This document shows, piece after piece, positions 8,093-14,289 of a stretch of 17,613 nt of DNA (position 1 is the first letter of the stretch; each line of letters opens with the position of its first letter). The DNA is taken from NCBI GenBank assembly GCA_035686365.1, contig DASRZM010000046.1:1-17613 (forward strand), read 5' to 3'. This DNA comes from DASRZM01 sp035686365 (GTDB lineage Bacteria > Pseudomonadota > Gammaproteobacteria > Xanthomonadales > Xanthomonadaceae). A model generated the notes under the pieces. The model ran no database searches, had not been told where the DNA came from, and worked only from the letters and a program-made list of their open reading frames with translations. Made by a program: the position numbers and the translations under genes.

Positions 8093-8394
8093 CGGGCCAA
8101 TTCCAGCTCGCCGCTGGCCACGGTCTGGCCCGAGCACACGATGCGCAGCCCGATCCGTGGCGGCTCGCCGGTCAGGACCAGTTCGGCGCGCTCGCCCGGC
8201 CGCAGCGCGCGCAGGAACTTCACCCGTGGCAGGCCCACGACCCGCACCGGGCAGCCGAGCATGCGCGCGCAGGCCTCCTGGCAGGCATCGAGCAGCACCA
8301 CACCGGGCACCACCGGGTTGCCGGGAAAATGACCTGCCAGCGCCGGGTGGTCGGCGTCGATCAGCAGTTGCTCGCGGTAGTCAGGCCTGGTCAC
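8089..8394 (-). CDS. 3-hydroxyacyl-ACP dehydratase, FabA/FabZ (ApeI-like)
   Basis: This 101-residue hotdog protein has the FabA/FabZ-type active-site stretch GHFPGNPVVPGVVLLD: His22 and, at the position of the FabZ Glu or FabA Asp, Asp36. It is shorter than FabZ, as expected for ApeI-type thioester dehydratases. The GTG at 8394 is chosen because the fold starts right after it and GGAG sits seven bases upstream; an ATG at 8469 would lie in the upstream gene and add a Trp/Arg-rich segment foreign to the family. The gene begins four bases after the membrane protein's stop and ends in a GTGA overlap with the acyltransferase. It probably works with the FabG and the ApeP-like protein in building the polyene. 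Confidence 0.9.
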   Translation of the reverse strand: MTRPDYREQLLIDADHPALAGHFPGNPVVPGVVLLDACQEACARMLGCPVRVVGLPRVKFLRALRPGERAELVLTGEPPRIGLRIVCSGQTVASGELELAR

Positions 8395-8398
8395 CGGT

Positions 8399-9070
8399 TC
8401 ACTCCACCAGCCCGCGCCAGAACGACCGCGGCAGCTTGACCACCCGCGCCAGGAAGTCGCCGAAGCCAAGGTGGGGCAGCGCCGGAAAGCGACGCCGGCG
8501 CCACAGGTACTCGCCCACGAACAGCGCGGCGATCGCAGCGTAGGTGCCCAGGTTGGCCACCAGCGACCACAGCTGCTGCGACACCGGCAGCGACGGCGTG
8601 ATGCCGACGGCCTCGAGCACGCCGCCCGGAACGGCCAGCAGCGCCAGCAACAGGTTGATCGCAGCCAGCGTGGCCAGCACCACGGCCCACACCGCGGTCA
8701 CGCGCCGGGCATAGGCCGGGATCCCGGGGTCCAGCGGCTCGCTACCGTGCAGATGTGCGGCCATGCGCTCGATCAGCGGCCGGCGGCCGCGCACCAGGGT
8801 GCGCCCGAACAGCCAGGCCATGAATCCGGGCACCAGCACCGGCGGCAGGTACAGGGGCAACGCCGCCAGCTCGCTGCGCGCCAGCCACGAGGCCGCAGCC
8901 AGGGCCAGCGCGAGCGCCAGCCAGGCCAGCGCGCGACGCGCGCGCAATCCCGGATACAGGACCAGTACCACCAGCACGGTGCACGACAGTGCCGCCAGCA
9001 GCGGGCTGCGCCAGTACGCGGCCAGGTGCGCCAGCAGCGGGTAGGCCAGGGCCAGGGCCAGCGCCGGCAT
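8399..9070 (-). CDS. COG4648-type integral membrane protein of the polyene operon
   Basis: This 223-residue protein is strongly hydrophobic, with roughly five or six membrane segments (about residues 5-22, 26-42, 46-64, 73-90, 125-147 and 170-188) and a basic C-terminus (YLWRRRRFPALPHLG). It matches what I know of the uncharacterised COG4648 family found in aryl polyene clusters between the ACP and dehydratase genes. Its function is not established; it may anchor or organise the biosynthetic complex at the inner membrane. The ATG at 9070 lies 19 bases after the ACP stop. The family call comes from context and topology rather than a diagnostic motif. Confidence 0.78.
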   Translation of the reverse strand: MPALALALAYPLLAHLAAYWRSPLLAALSCTVLVVLVLYPGLRARRALAWLALALALAAASWLARSELAALPLYLPPVLVPGFMAWLFGRTLVRGRRPLIERMAAHLHGSEPLDPGIPAYARRVTAVWAVVLATLAAINLLLALLAVPGGVLEAVGITPSLPVSQQLWSLVANLGTYAAIAALFVGEYLWRRRRFPALPHLGFGDFLARVVKLPRSFWRGLVE

Positions 9071-9089
9071 GGGCGGGATCCGGCCCGCC

Positions 9090-9359
9090 TCAGCGGGCGC
9101 GATGCTGTTCGACGTGCGCCGACAGCGCCCGCAGGTTCGCGAAAATGCGCCGGTTGTCCTCGCTGTCGGAGCGCAGCTGGAAGCCGTAGCGCTTGGAGAT
9201 CGCCAATGCGATCTCCAGGGCGTCGATCGAGTCCAGCCCGAGGTCGGAACCGAACAGCGGCTGCTCCGGATCGATCTGCCCGGCCTGCACGTCCTCGAGA
9301 TTCAGGCTCTCGACCAGCAGTTCGGCGAGCTCGCGTTCGGCGGAAGTCTGGGTATTCAT
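9090..9359 (-). CDS. Acyl carrier protein of aryl polyene synthesis
   Basis: This 89-residue, acidic, helical protein has the phosphopantetheine attachment site in GLDSIDALE, with Ser44 as the modified residue. It would carry the aryl starter and growing polyene as a thioester for the reductase, dehydratases and acyltransferase encoded downstream. The ATG at 9357-9359 is the first in-frame start giving a normal ACP N-terminus; the frame upstream of it is Pro/Arg-rich and is not ACP-like. It is the first gene of the minus operon. A terminator-like hairpin lies about 50 bases upstream in the probable leader. Many aryl polyene clusters have two ACPs; only this one is in the window. Confidence 0.95.
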   Translation of the reverse strand: MNTQTSAERELAELLVESLNLEDVQAGQIDPEQPLFGSDLGLDSIDALEIALAISKRYGFQLRSDSEDNRRIFANLRALSAHVEQHRAR

Positions 9360-9411
9360 CGGCGCTGCAGTCAGGCGGGCGGCATACCGGCGCGGGCCGG
9401 CACAGACGCGG

Positions 9412-9443
9412 AAAAACCCCGCCGGACAAGGGCCGCGGCGGGG
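9412..9443 (-). terminator. Terminator-like hairpin in the ACP operon leader
   Basis: Read on the minus strand, an 8-bp G+C stem (CCCCGCCG with CGGCGGGG, 9443-9436 and 9424-9417) has an 11-base loop and is followed directly by TTTTT (9416-9412). This is the layout of an intrinsic terminator. No minus-strand gene ends nearby; the closest upstream one ends at 11339. It sits about 50 bases before the ACP start, so it is either an attenuator or a barrier to read-through from further upstream. Confidence 0.5.
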
Positions 9444-9449
9444 GCGCGG

Positions 9450-9455
9450 AGTGTA
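9450..9455 (-). promoter_or_regulatory. Candidate -10 element for the ACP operon
   Basis: The minus strand reads TATGGTACACT, with TACACT as a possible -10 (four of six matches to TATAAT). A start about seven bases downstream would put the hairpin at 9417-9443 at the extreme 5' end of the transcript. I see no convincing -35. The same hexamer appears before the sulfoxide reductase gene at 12272-12277. On the plus strand the overlapping TACCAT (9454-9459) could serve the divergent xanB1-remnant/xanB2 operon. Confidence 0.35.
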
Positions 9456-9522
9456 CCATAGGCGCCCGTTTGCCTTTGCGCGGGGGCGCGCCGAGCATGC
9501 CGGACCCAGTTGGGAGACAGGG

Positions 9523-9723
9523 ATGCAAGCACACACTCAGCCACAGTTCGACGTGGCCGTCGTCGGCCATTTCCGCGGGGTTTCACGCCGCCCCGGCGAG
9601 GACGCCGGGAACATCGGCAGCTACCGCTTCGAACACGGCTGGATGTGGATGATCCCGTTGCGCGATGAGGTGATGAGCGGGGGCTGCGTGTGCTCGCCCG
9701 GCTACACCCGGGAGGCCGCTTGA
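9523..9723 (+). pseudogene. xanB1: In-frame remnant of a flavin-dependent halogenase (xanB1-like)
   Basis: This 66-codon frame starts at an ATG with GGGAG six bases upstream. Residues 8-15 (QFDVAVVG) are the first strand of an FAD-binding fold that stops at the first Gly of the GxGxxG motif. At residue 16 the sequence jumps to HFRGVSRRPGEDAGN and then WMWMIP (40-45), the WxWxIP element of flavin halogenases, which normally lies over 200 residues later. It ends at residue 66 shortly after VCSPGYTR. The rest of the FAD loop, the catalytic lysine region and the whole C-terminal half are missing, so it cannot be a halogenase. In Xanthomonas pigB, a reductase/halogenase gene xanB1 lies beside xanB2, which is the position seen here. 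Both joins keep the frame, and the stop overlaps the likely xanB2 start (TTGA). Confidence 0.8.
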
Positions 9724-10736
9724 ACGCGCGGCTGACGCCGGAGCACGAAGCGCTCGCGGTGGCGCCGCTGCGGGTGGCGTACCAGAGCGAGCCGATGGCG
9801 CAGACGCTGACCCGCATCGACGCCCTTGCAGCGATCGCGTTCCACACGCGGGACCCGGTGCCCGAAGACCCACGCGCGCTGCACCTGGCGCTGGCCGGCG
9901 GCCAGGCGCCGCCGCTGGAGGTGTGGCAGGCCGAGGGTCCGGTGCGTGCCGGCCGCAGCGGCCGCGTCCGCCACGCCGCCTCCGCGGACTGGCAATTCTG
10001 CGCACTGGAGCTCGATGAGGCCGCGTTCGACGGCGACATCGCCGCGACGACCGAAGCCGCCTACAGCGAACTGGCCCAATTCCAGCAACACAGCGGGCAC
10101 CGGCACCTGATCCGGATCTGGAACTACCTCGACGCCATCACCCAGGGCGAGGGCGACGCCGAGCGCTACCGGCAATTCTGCATCGGGCGTGCCCGCGGCC
10201 TGGGCGCCCGCGATGACTGTTTTCCCGCCGCGACGGCGATCGGGCGGCGCGATGGCCGCCGCAGCCTGCAGGTGTACTGGCTGAGCTCGCGCGTGCCGGG
10301 CCTGTCCATCGAGAACCCCCGCCAGGTCAGTGCCTTCCGTTATCCGCGCTGTTACGGCCCGCAGCCACCGAGTTTCTCGCGCGGCTGCGTGGTGGCCGCC
10401 GCCGGCGGCGCCCAGCTGTTCATATCGGGCACCGCGGCCGTGGTGGGCCACGAGAGCCGCCACCCCGGACGCCTGCGCGAGCAGCTGCTGGAAACCGTCG
10501 GCAACCTCGAGGCGCTGCTGGCCGCGGCCGCGCAAAGGCATCCGGAGCTGGGCGATCGCTTCGGGACGGGCACGATCCTGAAGGTCTACCTGCGCGAACC
10601 CGAGGCAACGCAGGAAGCCGAAGCCCTGCTGCGCGAGCGGCTGCCCGCGGGCGTGGCCCTGCTGCTGCTGGAGGCGGACATCTGCCGCGCCGACCTGCTC
10701 ATCGAGATCGACGGCATCCACCGCGGCGTCGCCTGA
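9720..10736 (+). CDS. xanB2: XanB2-like chorismatase (3-/4-hydroxybenzoate synthase)
   Basis: This protein of about 338 residues belongs to the FkbO/Hyg5/XanB2 chorismatase family, once labelled pteridine-dependent dioxygenase-like. Family markers are RIWNYLDAITQGEGD (about 132-146), ERYRQFCIGRARGLG (about 148-162), FSRGCVVA (219-226) and a YjgF-like C-terminal part with ISGTAAVVGHES (235-246), where Glu245 is a likely catalytic acid. XanB2 of Xanthomonas cleaves chorismate to 3-hydroxybenzoate for xanthomonadin and 4-hydroxybenzoate for ubiquinone. The TTG at 9720 is preferred: GGGAGG lies four bases upstream and it overlaps the remnant's stop (TTGA). A GTG at 9690 would add ten residues inside the remnant and has a weaker ribosome site; it cannot be excluded. 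Confidence 0.9.
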   Translation: MNARLTPEHEALAVAPLRVAYQSEPMAQTLTRIDALAAIAFHTRDPVPEDPRALHLALAGGQAPPLEVWQAEGPVRAGRSGRVRHAASADWQFCALELDEAAFDGDIAATTEAAYSELAQFQQHSGHRHLIRIWNYLDAITQGEGDAERYRQFCIGRARGLGARDDCFPAATAIGRRDGRRSLQVYWLSSRVPGLSIENPRQVSAFRYPRCYGPQPPSFSRGCVVAAAGGAQLFISGTAAVVGHESRHPGRLREQLLETVGNLEALLAAAAQRHPELGDRFGTGTILKVYLREPEATQEAEALLRERLPAGVALLLLEADICRADLLIEIDGIHRGVA

Positions 10737-10795
10737 GCCCGCATTGGCAGCCAACCCCCGAGAGTGCTGGCTGGCCGCCGCGGCGCCTGCATGGC

Positions 10796-10801
10796 TATCT
10801 T
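10796..10801 (+). promoter_or_regulatory. Candidate -10 before the unknown gene at 10828
   Basis: TATCTT matches the TATNNT pattern and would start transcription about 20 bases before the ATG at 10828. The 91-base gap also contains a short CAGCCA/TGGCTG inverted pair, too weak for a terminator of xanB2. No clear -35 is visible. Confidence 0.25.
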
Positions 10802-10827
10802 CGGGTTGACCACCGGCGGGTACGCGG

Positions 10828-11334
10828 ATGCAGGCACGAATCGAACTGGGTGCGGCGACCGAACTGTGGCAGCGGCTGGTGCGCGGCGGGGCCGAGCGGA
10901 CCGGCATGCGGCTGGAGGAGGATGTGGAGGCCTATCTGGTGTTCGTGCTCATGCGCTACCTGCGTGACGACACGCTGCTGGCGCGGGCGATGGCGCTGGA
11001 CTACCTGGCGGCGAACCAGGCCGCCGGCCAGCCGCGCATGGACGCGCTGCGCGACGTCGGCGACCGCTGCCTGCTGATCGCCGGCCTGTTTCCGCAGCAG
11101 GCGCAGCGCCGGCAGGTGGACCCGGACTACTTCAGTTCCCTGGGGCGCGGTGCCTACGAGACCGTCGCGTCGCTGGCGCGCTCCGCCTACGCGCAGCTGT
11201 TCGCCGAGCTCACACGCGGGTTCGGCGCGATGGTGCAGGTCCTGGCGGCGAGCGCCGCGGCCGGGCACCCGGAGTTGCGAGCCACGGACCTGCTGGACCG
11301 GATCGTGCCGGCATCGCCGGCGCGGCGCCACTGA
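10828..11334 (+). CDS. Conserved-looking protein of unknown function
   Basis: I do not recognise a named domain in this 168-residue, mostly helical protein. It has no signal peptide or membrane segment. It opens with MQARIELGAATELWQRLVRG and is rich in Leu, Ala and Arg, with an acidic stretch (RLEEDVEAYLVF, about 28-39) and a conserved-looking QVDPDYFSSLGRGAYE segment near 96-111. Codon use matches its neighbours, which supports a real gene. It starts 91 bases after xanB2, so it may be transcribed separately, and ends four bases from the convergent TfoX-domain gene. It is probably a cytoplasmic protein; no function should be assigned. Confidence 0.75.
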   Translation: MQARIELGAATELWQRLVRGGAERTGMRLEEDVEAYLVFVLMRYLRDDTLLARAMALDYLAANQAAGQPRMDALRDVGDRCLLIAGLFPQQAQRRQVDPDYFSSLGRGAYETVASLARSAYAQLFAELTRGFGAMVQVLAASAAAGHPELRATDLLDRIVPASPARRH

Positions 11335-11338
11335 GGCC

Positions 11339-11758
11339 TCAGTCGCGCTCCGGGTCGTCCGCAACCGCGCCGTCCGGAACCTCGCCGGTCTGCGGCTCCG
11401 GGCCCGGTTCGACGAAATCGTAATCCAGCGCATCGGCCTGCGGGTCGCCGGCCCTCACTTCGGTGACCGCGCCGATCGACAGCGCCGCCACCCGTTGCTG
11501 CTCGGACTCGATGGCATCGACCGCCAGCACCAGCTCGCTGCGGCGCGCATCGGGGACGTCCTGCCAGTGGCAGTCCAGCAGCGCACCTTCCATCGCGTAC
11601 AGCAGGTTCAGGCTTGGCCGGAAGCCGGCCCGCTTGACCTTCAGGTACACCGCCACCGGCCCGGCCTCGCGCAGGTCCTGGAGCGAACGCACGCCGACCT
11701 GGCGCAGCCACGCGGCCGACTTGGGCCCGACGTTGCGGATCTTGGCGCCGCGGCTCAC
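11339..11758 (-). CDS. Stand-alone TfoX C-terminal-domain protein
   Basis: This 139-residue protein carries the TfoX_C domain near its N-terminus: KIRNVGPKSAAWLRQVGV (about 6-23), SLQDLREAGPVAVYLKVKRAG and PSLNLLYAMEGAL (to about residue 61), a helix-hairpin-helix-like fold. The TfoX N-terminal domain found in full Sxy/TfoX competence regulators is absent. After about residue 75 the chain is acidic and low in complexity (EPGPEPQTGEVPDG, ending in DDPERD). A role in competence is therefore uncertain; DNA binding through the helix-hairpin-helix is a reasonable guess. The GTG at 11758 overlaps the stop of the sulfoxide reductase gene (GTGA), so the two form an operon. Confidence 0.85.
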   Translation of the reverse strand: MSRGAKIRNVGPKSAAWLRQVGVRSLQDLREAGPVAVYLKVKRAGFRPSLNLLYAMEGALLDCHWQDVPDARRSELVLAVDAIESEQQRVAALSIGAVTEVRAGDPQADALDYDFVEPGPEPQTGEVPDGAVADDPERD

Positions 11759-12237
11759 GCCAGCGTCTCCAGGTATACCGCGGCCAGCGCTTCCAGGCCG
11801 GCCCGATCATCCGCGTCGAAGCGGTCCAGCTGCGGACTGTCGATGTCGAACACGCCCACGAGTGCATCGCCGTGCACCAGCGGCACCACCAGTTCCGAGC
11901 GCGAGGCCGAATCGCAGGGGATGTGCCCCGGGAAGGCGTCCACGTCGGCCACCGCCTGCGTTGTCCGGGTCTGCGCGGCGGTACCGCACACGCCCCTGCC
12001 CAGGGCGATGCGTACGCAGGCGGGCCGGCCCTGGAATGGACCCACCACCAGTTCGCGGCCGTCGAAGAAATAGAAGCCCACCCAGTTCAGCGCCGGCAAC
12101 GCGTGGTACACCAGCGCCGCAAGGTTGGCGGCATTGGCGGTGCGATCGGGCTCCCCGGCCAGCAGCGCCCGGGCCTGGCCGGCCAGCTGTCGGTACTGCT
12201 CCGGCTTGCTGCCGGACAGCGTGGCGGCTTCGAACAT
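11755..12237 (-). CDS. msrC: Free methionine-(R)-sulfoxide reductase (GAF domain)
   Basis: This 160-residue protein is a single GAF domain of the fRMsr family, which reduces free methionine-(R)-sulfoxide in the cytoplasm using thioredoxin. It has NWVGFYFF (51-58), GRGVCGTAA (80-88), HIPCDSASRSELVVPL (105-120) and GVFDIDS near the end. Three cysteines, Cys74, Cys84 and Cys108, are spaced 10 and 24 apart, the same spacing as the catalytic set of the E. coli and yeast enzymes. The ATG at 12237 matches the usual family start; the frame upstream of it is Arg-rich and covers the promoter region. It is divergent from bioD and leads a two-gene operon with the TfoX-domain protein. Confidence 0.92.
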   Translation of the reverse strand: MFEAATLSGSKPEQYRQLAGQARALLAGEPDRTANAANLAALVYHALPALNWVGFYFFDGRELVVGPFQGRPACVRIALGRGVCGTAAQTRTTQAVADVDAFPGHIPCDSASRSELVVPLVHGDALVGVFDIDSPQLDRFDADDRAGLEALAAVYLETLA

Positions 12238-12271
12238 TGCGGGTCGGTGTGTGTGCTGGCTCCGGAGCGCC

Positions 12272-12277
12272 AGTGTA
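12272..12277 (-). promoter_or_regulatory. Candidate extended -10 for the msrC operon
   Basis: The minus strand reads TGCTACACT, an extended -10 (TGn) with hexamer TACACT, placed 34 bases before the msrC ATG. No clear -35 is seen, which an extended -10 can tolerate. Confidence 0.45.
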
Positions 12278-12287
12278 GCAGCGCCCC

Positions 12288-12296
12288 TGCTATGCT
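12288..12296 (+). promoter_or_regulatory. bioD: Candidate extended -10 for bioD
   Basis: The plus strand reads TGCTATGCT, an extended -10 with hexamer TATGCT. Transcription would start near 12303 and give a leader of about 86 bases. It lies back to back with the msrC promoter candidate, so the two promoters nearly touch. Confidence 0.45.
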
Positions 12297-12356
12297 CGCG
12301 CCGTGCCTTCGGCCCGCGACCAGCGCACGCATCCTGCCGACGGTTTCCGCGACCGC

Positions 12357-12371
12357 GGTGCCCAGGGCACC
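12357..12371. promoter_or_regulatory. Inverted repeat just before the bioD ribosome site
   Basis: GGTGCCC and GGGCACC form a perfect 7-bp inverted repeat around a single A, six bases before the GGAGG ribosome site. It could be a repressor-binding site or, as RNA, part of a larger fold near the ribosome site; a one-base loop makes a simple hairpin strained. Confidence 0.35.
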
Positions 12372-12388
12372 CGACTGGAGGCCTTTGT

Positions 12389-13078
12389 CTGAGCACCGCC
12401 GTGTACGTGACCGGCACCGATACCGGCGCCGGCAAGACCGTTGCCGCCTGTGCACTGGTGCACGCACTGCGCGCGCGCGGTCACACGGTGGCGGCGATGA
12501 AACCGGTGGCCAGCGGATGCCAGCGCGACCGGCACGGCCACTGGCGCAATGGCGACGTCGAGGCGCTGATGGCCGCGTCGGGGATCGGCCCGCGCGCGGA
12601 CGTCAATCCGTTCGCGCTGCCGGAGCCCACGGCGCCGCAGCTGTCCGCTGCACGGGCCGGTATGCAGGTGACCCTAGCACCGATCCAGTCCGCGTACGGA
12701 CGGCTCGCGCAACGGGCCGGGCAGGTGCTGGTGGAGGGCGTCGGCGGCTGGGCGGCGCCGTTGTCGGACCGGCTCGACCAGGCGCAGCTTGCCCGGGCGC
12801 TGGCGTGCGATGTGGTCATGGTCGTGGGCCTGCGCCTGGGATGCCTGAGCCATGCACGGCTGACTGCGCGCGCGGTGCGCGCGGACGGTCTGCTCCTGCG
12901 CGGCTGGATCGGGTCCTGTGTGGATCCGGGCTTCGCCGACGCGGCATCCTATGTGCAACTGCTGCGCGCCGCGATTCCGGCGCCGTGCTGGGGCGTGCTG
13001 CCGCACCGGCAACCACCGGAACCGCGCACCCTGTCCGCGCATCTGGACCCGCAGGGTTGGCCGGCCACCAACCAATGA
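12389..13078 (+). CDS. bioD: Dethiobiotin synthase
   Basis: This protein of about 229 residues catalyses ATP-dependent ureido ring closure of 7,8-diaminopelargonate to dethiobiotin, the penultimate step of biotin synthesis. It has the BioD P-loop GTDTGAGKT right at the N-terminus, KPVASGC near residue 38 and the VEGVGGWAAPL loop near 117, all diagnostic. No ATG fits: the in-frame choices are CTG at 12389, with GGAGG seven bases upstream, and GTG at 12401, 19 bases from that site and leaving only two residues before the first beta strand. CTG gives an N-terminus (STAVYVTGTDT) like other family members. The C-terminus ends at a TGA 38 bases before the RND adaptor gene. No other bio genes are in the window. 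Confidence 0.9.
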   Translation: MSTAVYVTGTDTGAGKTVAACALVHALRARGHTVAAMKPVASGCQRDRHGHWRNGDVEALMAASGIGPRADVNPFALPEPTAPQLSAARAGMQVTLAPIQSAYGRLAQRAGQVLVEGVGGWAAPLSDRLDQAQLARALACDVVMVVGLRLGCLSHARLTARAVRADGLLLRGWIGSCVDPGFADAASYVQLLRAAIPAPCWGVLPHRQPPEPRTLSAHLDPQGWPATNQ

Positions 13079-13104
13079 CACCTGCTTCTGACGCTCGGCT
13101 GACC

Positions 13105-13110
13105 TAGACT
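13105..13110 (+). promoter_or_regulatory. Candidate -10 for a leaderless RND mRNA
   Basis: TAGACT ends six bases before the ATG at 13117, so transcription starting about seven bases downstream would begin at or next to the start codon. No purine-rich ribosome site is present in the 38-base gap after bioD. Both points fit a leaderless transcript. Confidence 0.45.
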
Positions 13111-13116
13111 GCGCCC

Positions 13117-14283
13117 ATGCCAAGGCACCGATACGACGCCGACCCGGCGCGACGCTACCTGCCCCTGGTGGCCCTGATCGGCGCCGCGATCGCTGCCCTC
13201 GTGCTGTGGCGCATCTACGGCAGCGGCCAGGCCGGTGGCGACGGCAATGGCGGATCGGGCGCTCGCCAGGGCCCGCCGCCGATCGCGGTCGAGGCGGTCG
13301 CCATCGCGCGCGAGCCGGTGCAGCGCGGGCTCTCGACCGTCGGCACCCTGCGCGCGGACGAGTCGGTGGTGATCCGGCCCGAGATCGCCGGGCGCATCGT
13401 CGGCATCCACTTCCAGGAGGGCGCCCCGGTAGAGGCCGGCGCGAGCCTGTTCGGCCTCGACGACAGCATCCTGCGCGCCGAGTTGCGCGAAGCGCAGGCC
13501 ACCGTAGAGCGTGCGCGCCGGACCGCCACGCGCGCACAGGAACTGGTCGAGCGCAAACTGCTGTCGCGTTCGGACTACGACACCGCCCGCACCGAGCTGG
13601 GCGTTACCCAGGCGCGTGTGGACTCGGCCCACGCGCAGTTGTCCAAGACGACGATTTCTGCGCCGTTTTCGGGGGTGATGGGCTTGCGCGAGGTCAGCGT
13701 CGGCGAGGTCGTCAGCCCGGGCCAGGCGCTGGTGCCGCTGGTCCGGCTCGACCCGATCGAGCTGGACTTCAACCTGCCCGAGTCGGCGCTGGGGCAGGCT
13801 GTAACGGGCGCGGTCGTGGAGGTCGGCGTCGACGCCTTTCCGGGCGAGAGTTTCTCCGGCGAGGTGGTCGCGGTGGATCCGGTGATCGATCCCAACAGCC
13901 GCAGCGCGCGCGTGCGCGCGCGCATCGCCAATCCCGGCAACCGGCTGCGCCCGGGGTTGTTCGCGCGCGTGCAGCTCGCCGGTCCCGCGGCGGCCGCCGA
14001 CGCGCTGATGGTTCCCGAACAGGCACTGATGCAGGAGGGCGATGTCCGTTACGTGTACACCGTGGTCGCGGACACGGCCCACCGCGTGGAGATCCGGACC
14101 GGGCTGCGCGAACCGGGCAAGGTCGAGGTGCTCTCGGGCCTGCAGTCCGGGGACGTGGTGATCATCGCCGGACAGACCAAGCCGATGATGCGAGAGGGGG
14201 CGCCGGTCGAGATCGTTACGCCCGCCGCGGCCACCGCCGGCCCGGGCGGCGCCGCGGCTGCCGCTGCGCCGCGCACGGACTGA
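13117..14283 (+). CDS. RND efflux periplasmic adaptor (membrane fusion protein)
   Basis: This 388-residue adaptor of the MexA/AcrA superfamily links an inner-membrane pump to an outer-membrane channel. An N-terminal membrane anchor covers about residues 13-33 (YLPLVALIGAAIAALVLW); there is no lipobox cysteine, so it is anchored by a helix. A Gly/Gln-rich linker (38-53) follows, then a lipoyl-like half (VVIRPEIAGRIVGIHFQEGA), a short alpha-hairpin (ILRAELREAQATVERARRTA to HAQLSKTTISAP), the second lipoyl half (FSGVMGLREVSVGEVVSPG), a beta-barrel and a membrane-proximal domain with LMVPEQALMQEG. The short hairpin suggests a small-substrate or HAE-type pump. Six bases separate it from the permease gene. 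The substrate cannot be read from the sequence. Confidence 0.93.
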   Translation: MPRHRYDADPARRYLPLVALIGAAIAALVLWRIYGSGQAGGDGNGGSGARQGPPPIAVEAVAIAREPVQRGLSTVGTLRADESVVIRPEIAGRIVGIHFQEGAPVEAGASLFGLDDSILRAELREAQATVERARRTATRAQELVERKLLSRSDYDTARTELGVTQARVDSAHAQLSKTTISAPFSGVMGLREVSVGEVVSPGQALVPLVRLDPIELDFNLPESALGQAVTGAVVEVGVDAFPGESFSGEVVAVDPVIDPNSRSARVRARIANPGNRLRPGLFARVQLAGPAAAADALMVPEQALMQEGDVRYVYTVVADTAHRVEIRTGLREPGKVEVLSGLQSGDVVIIAGQTKPMMREGAPVEIVTPAAATAGPGGAAAAAAPRTD

Positions 14284-14289
14284 GATCCG

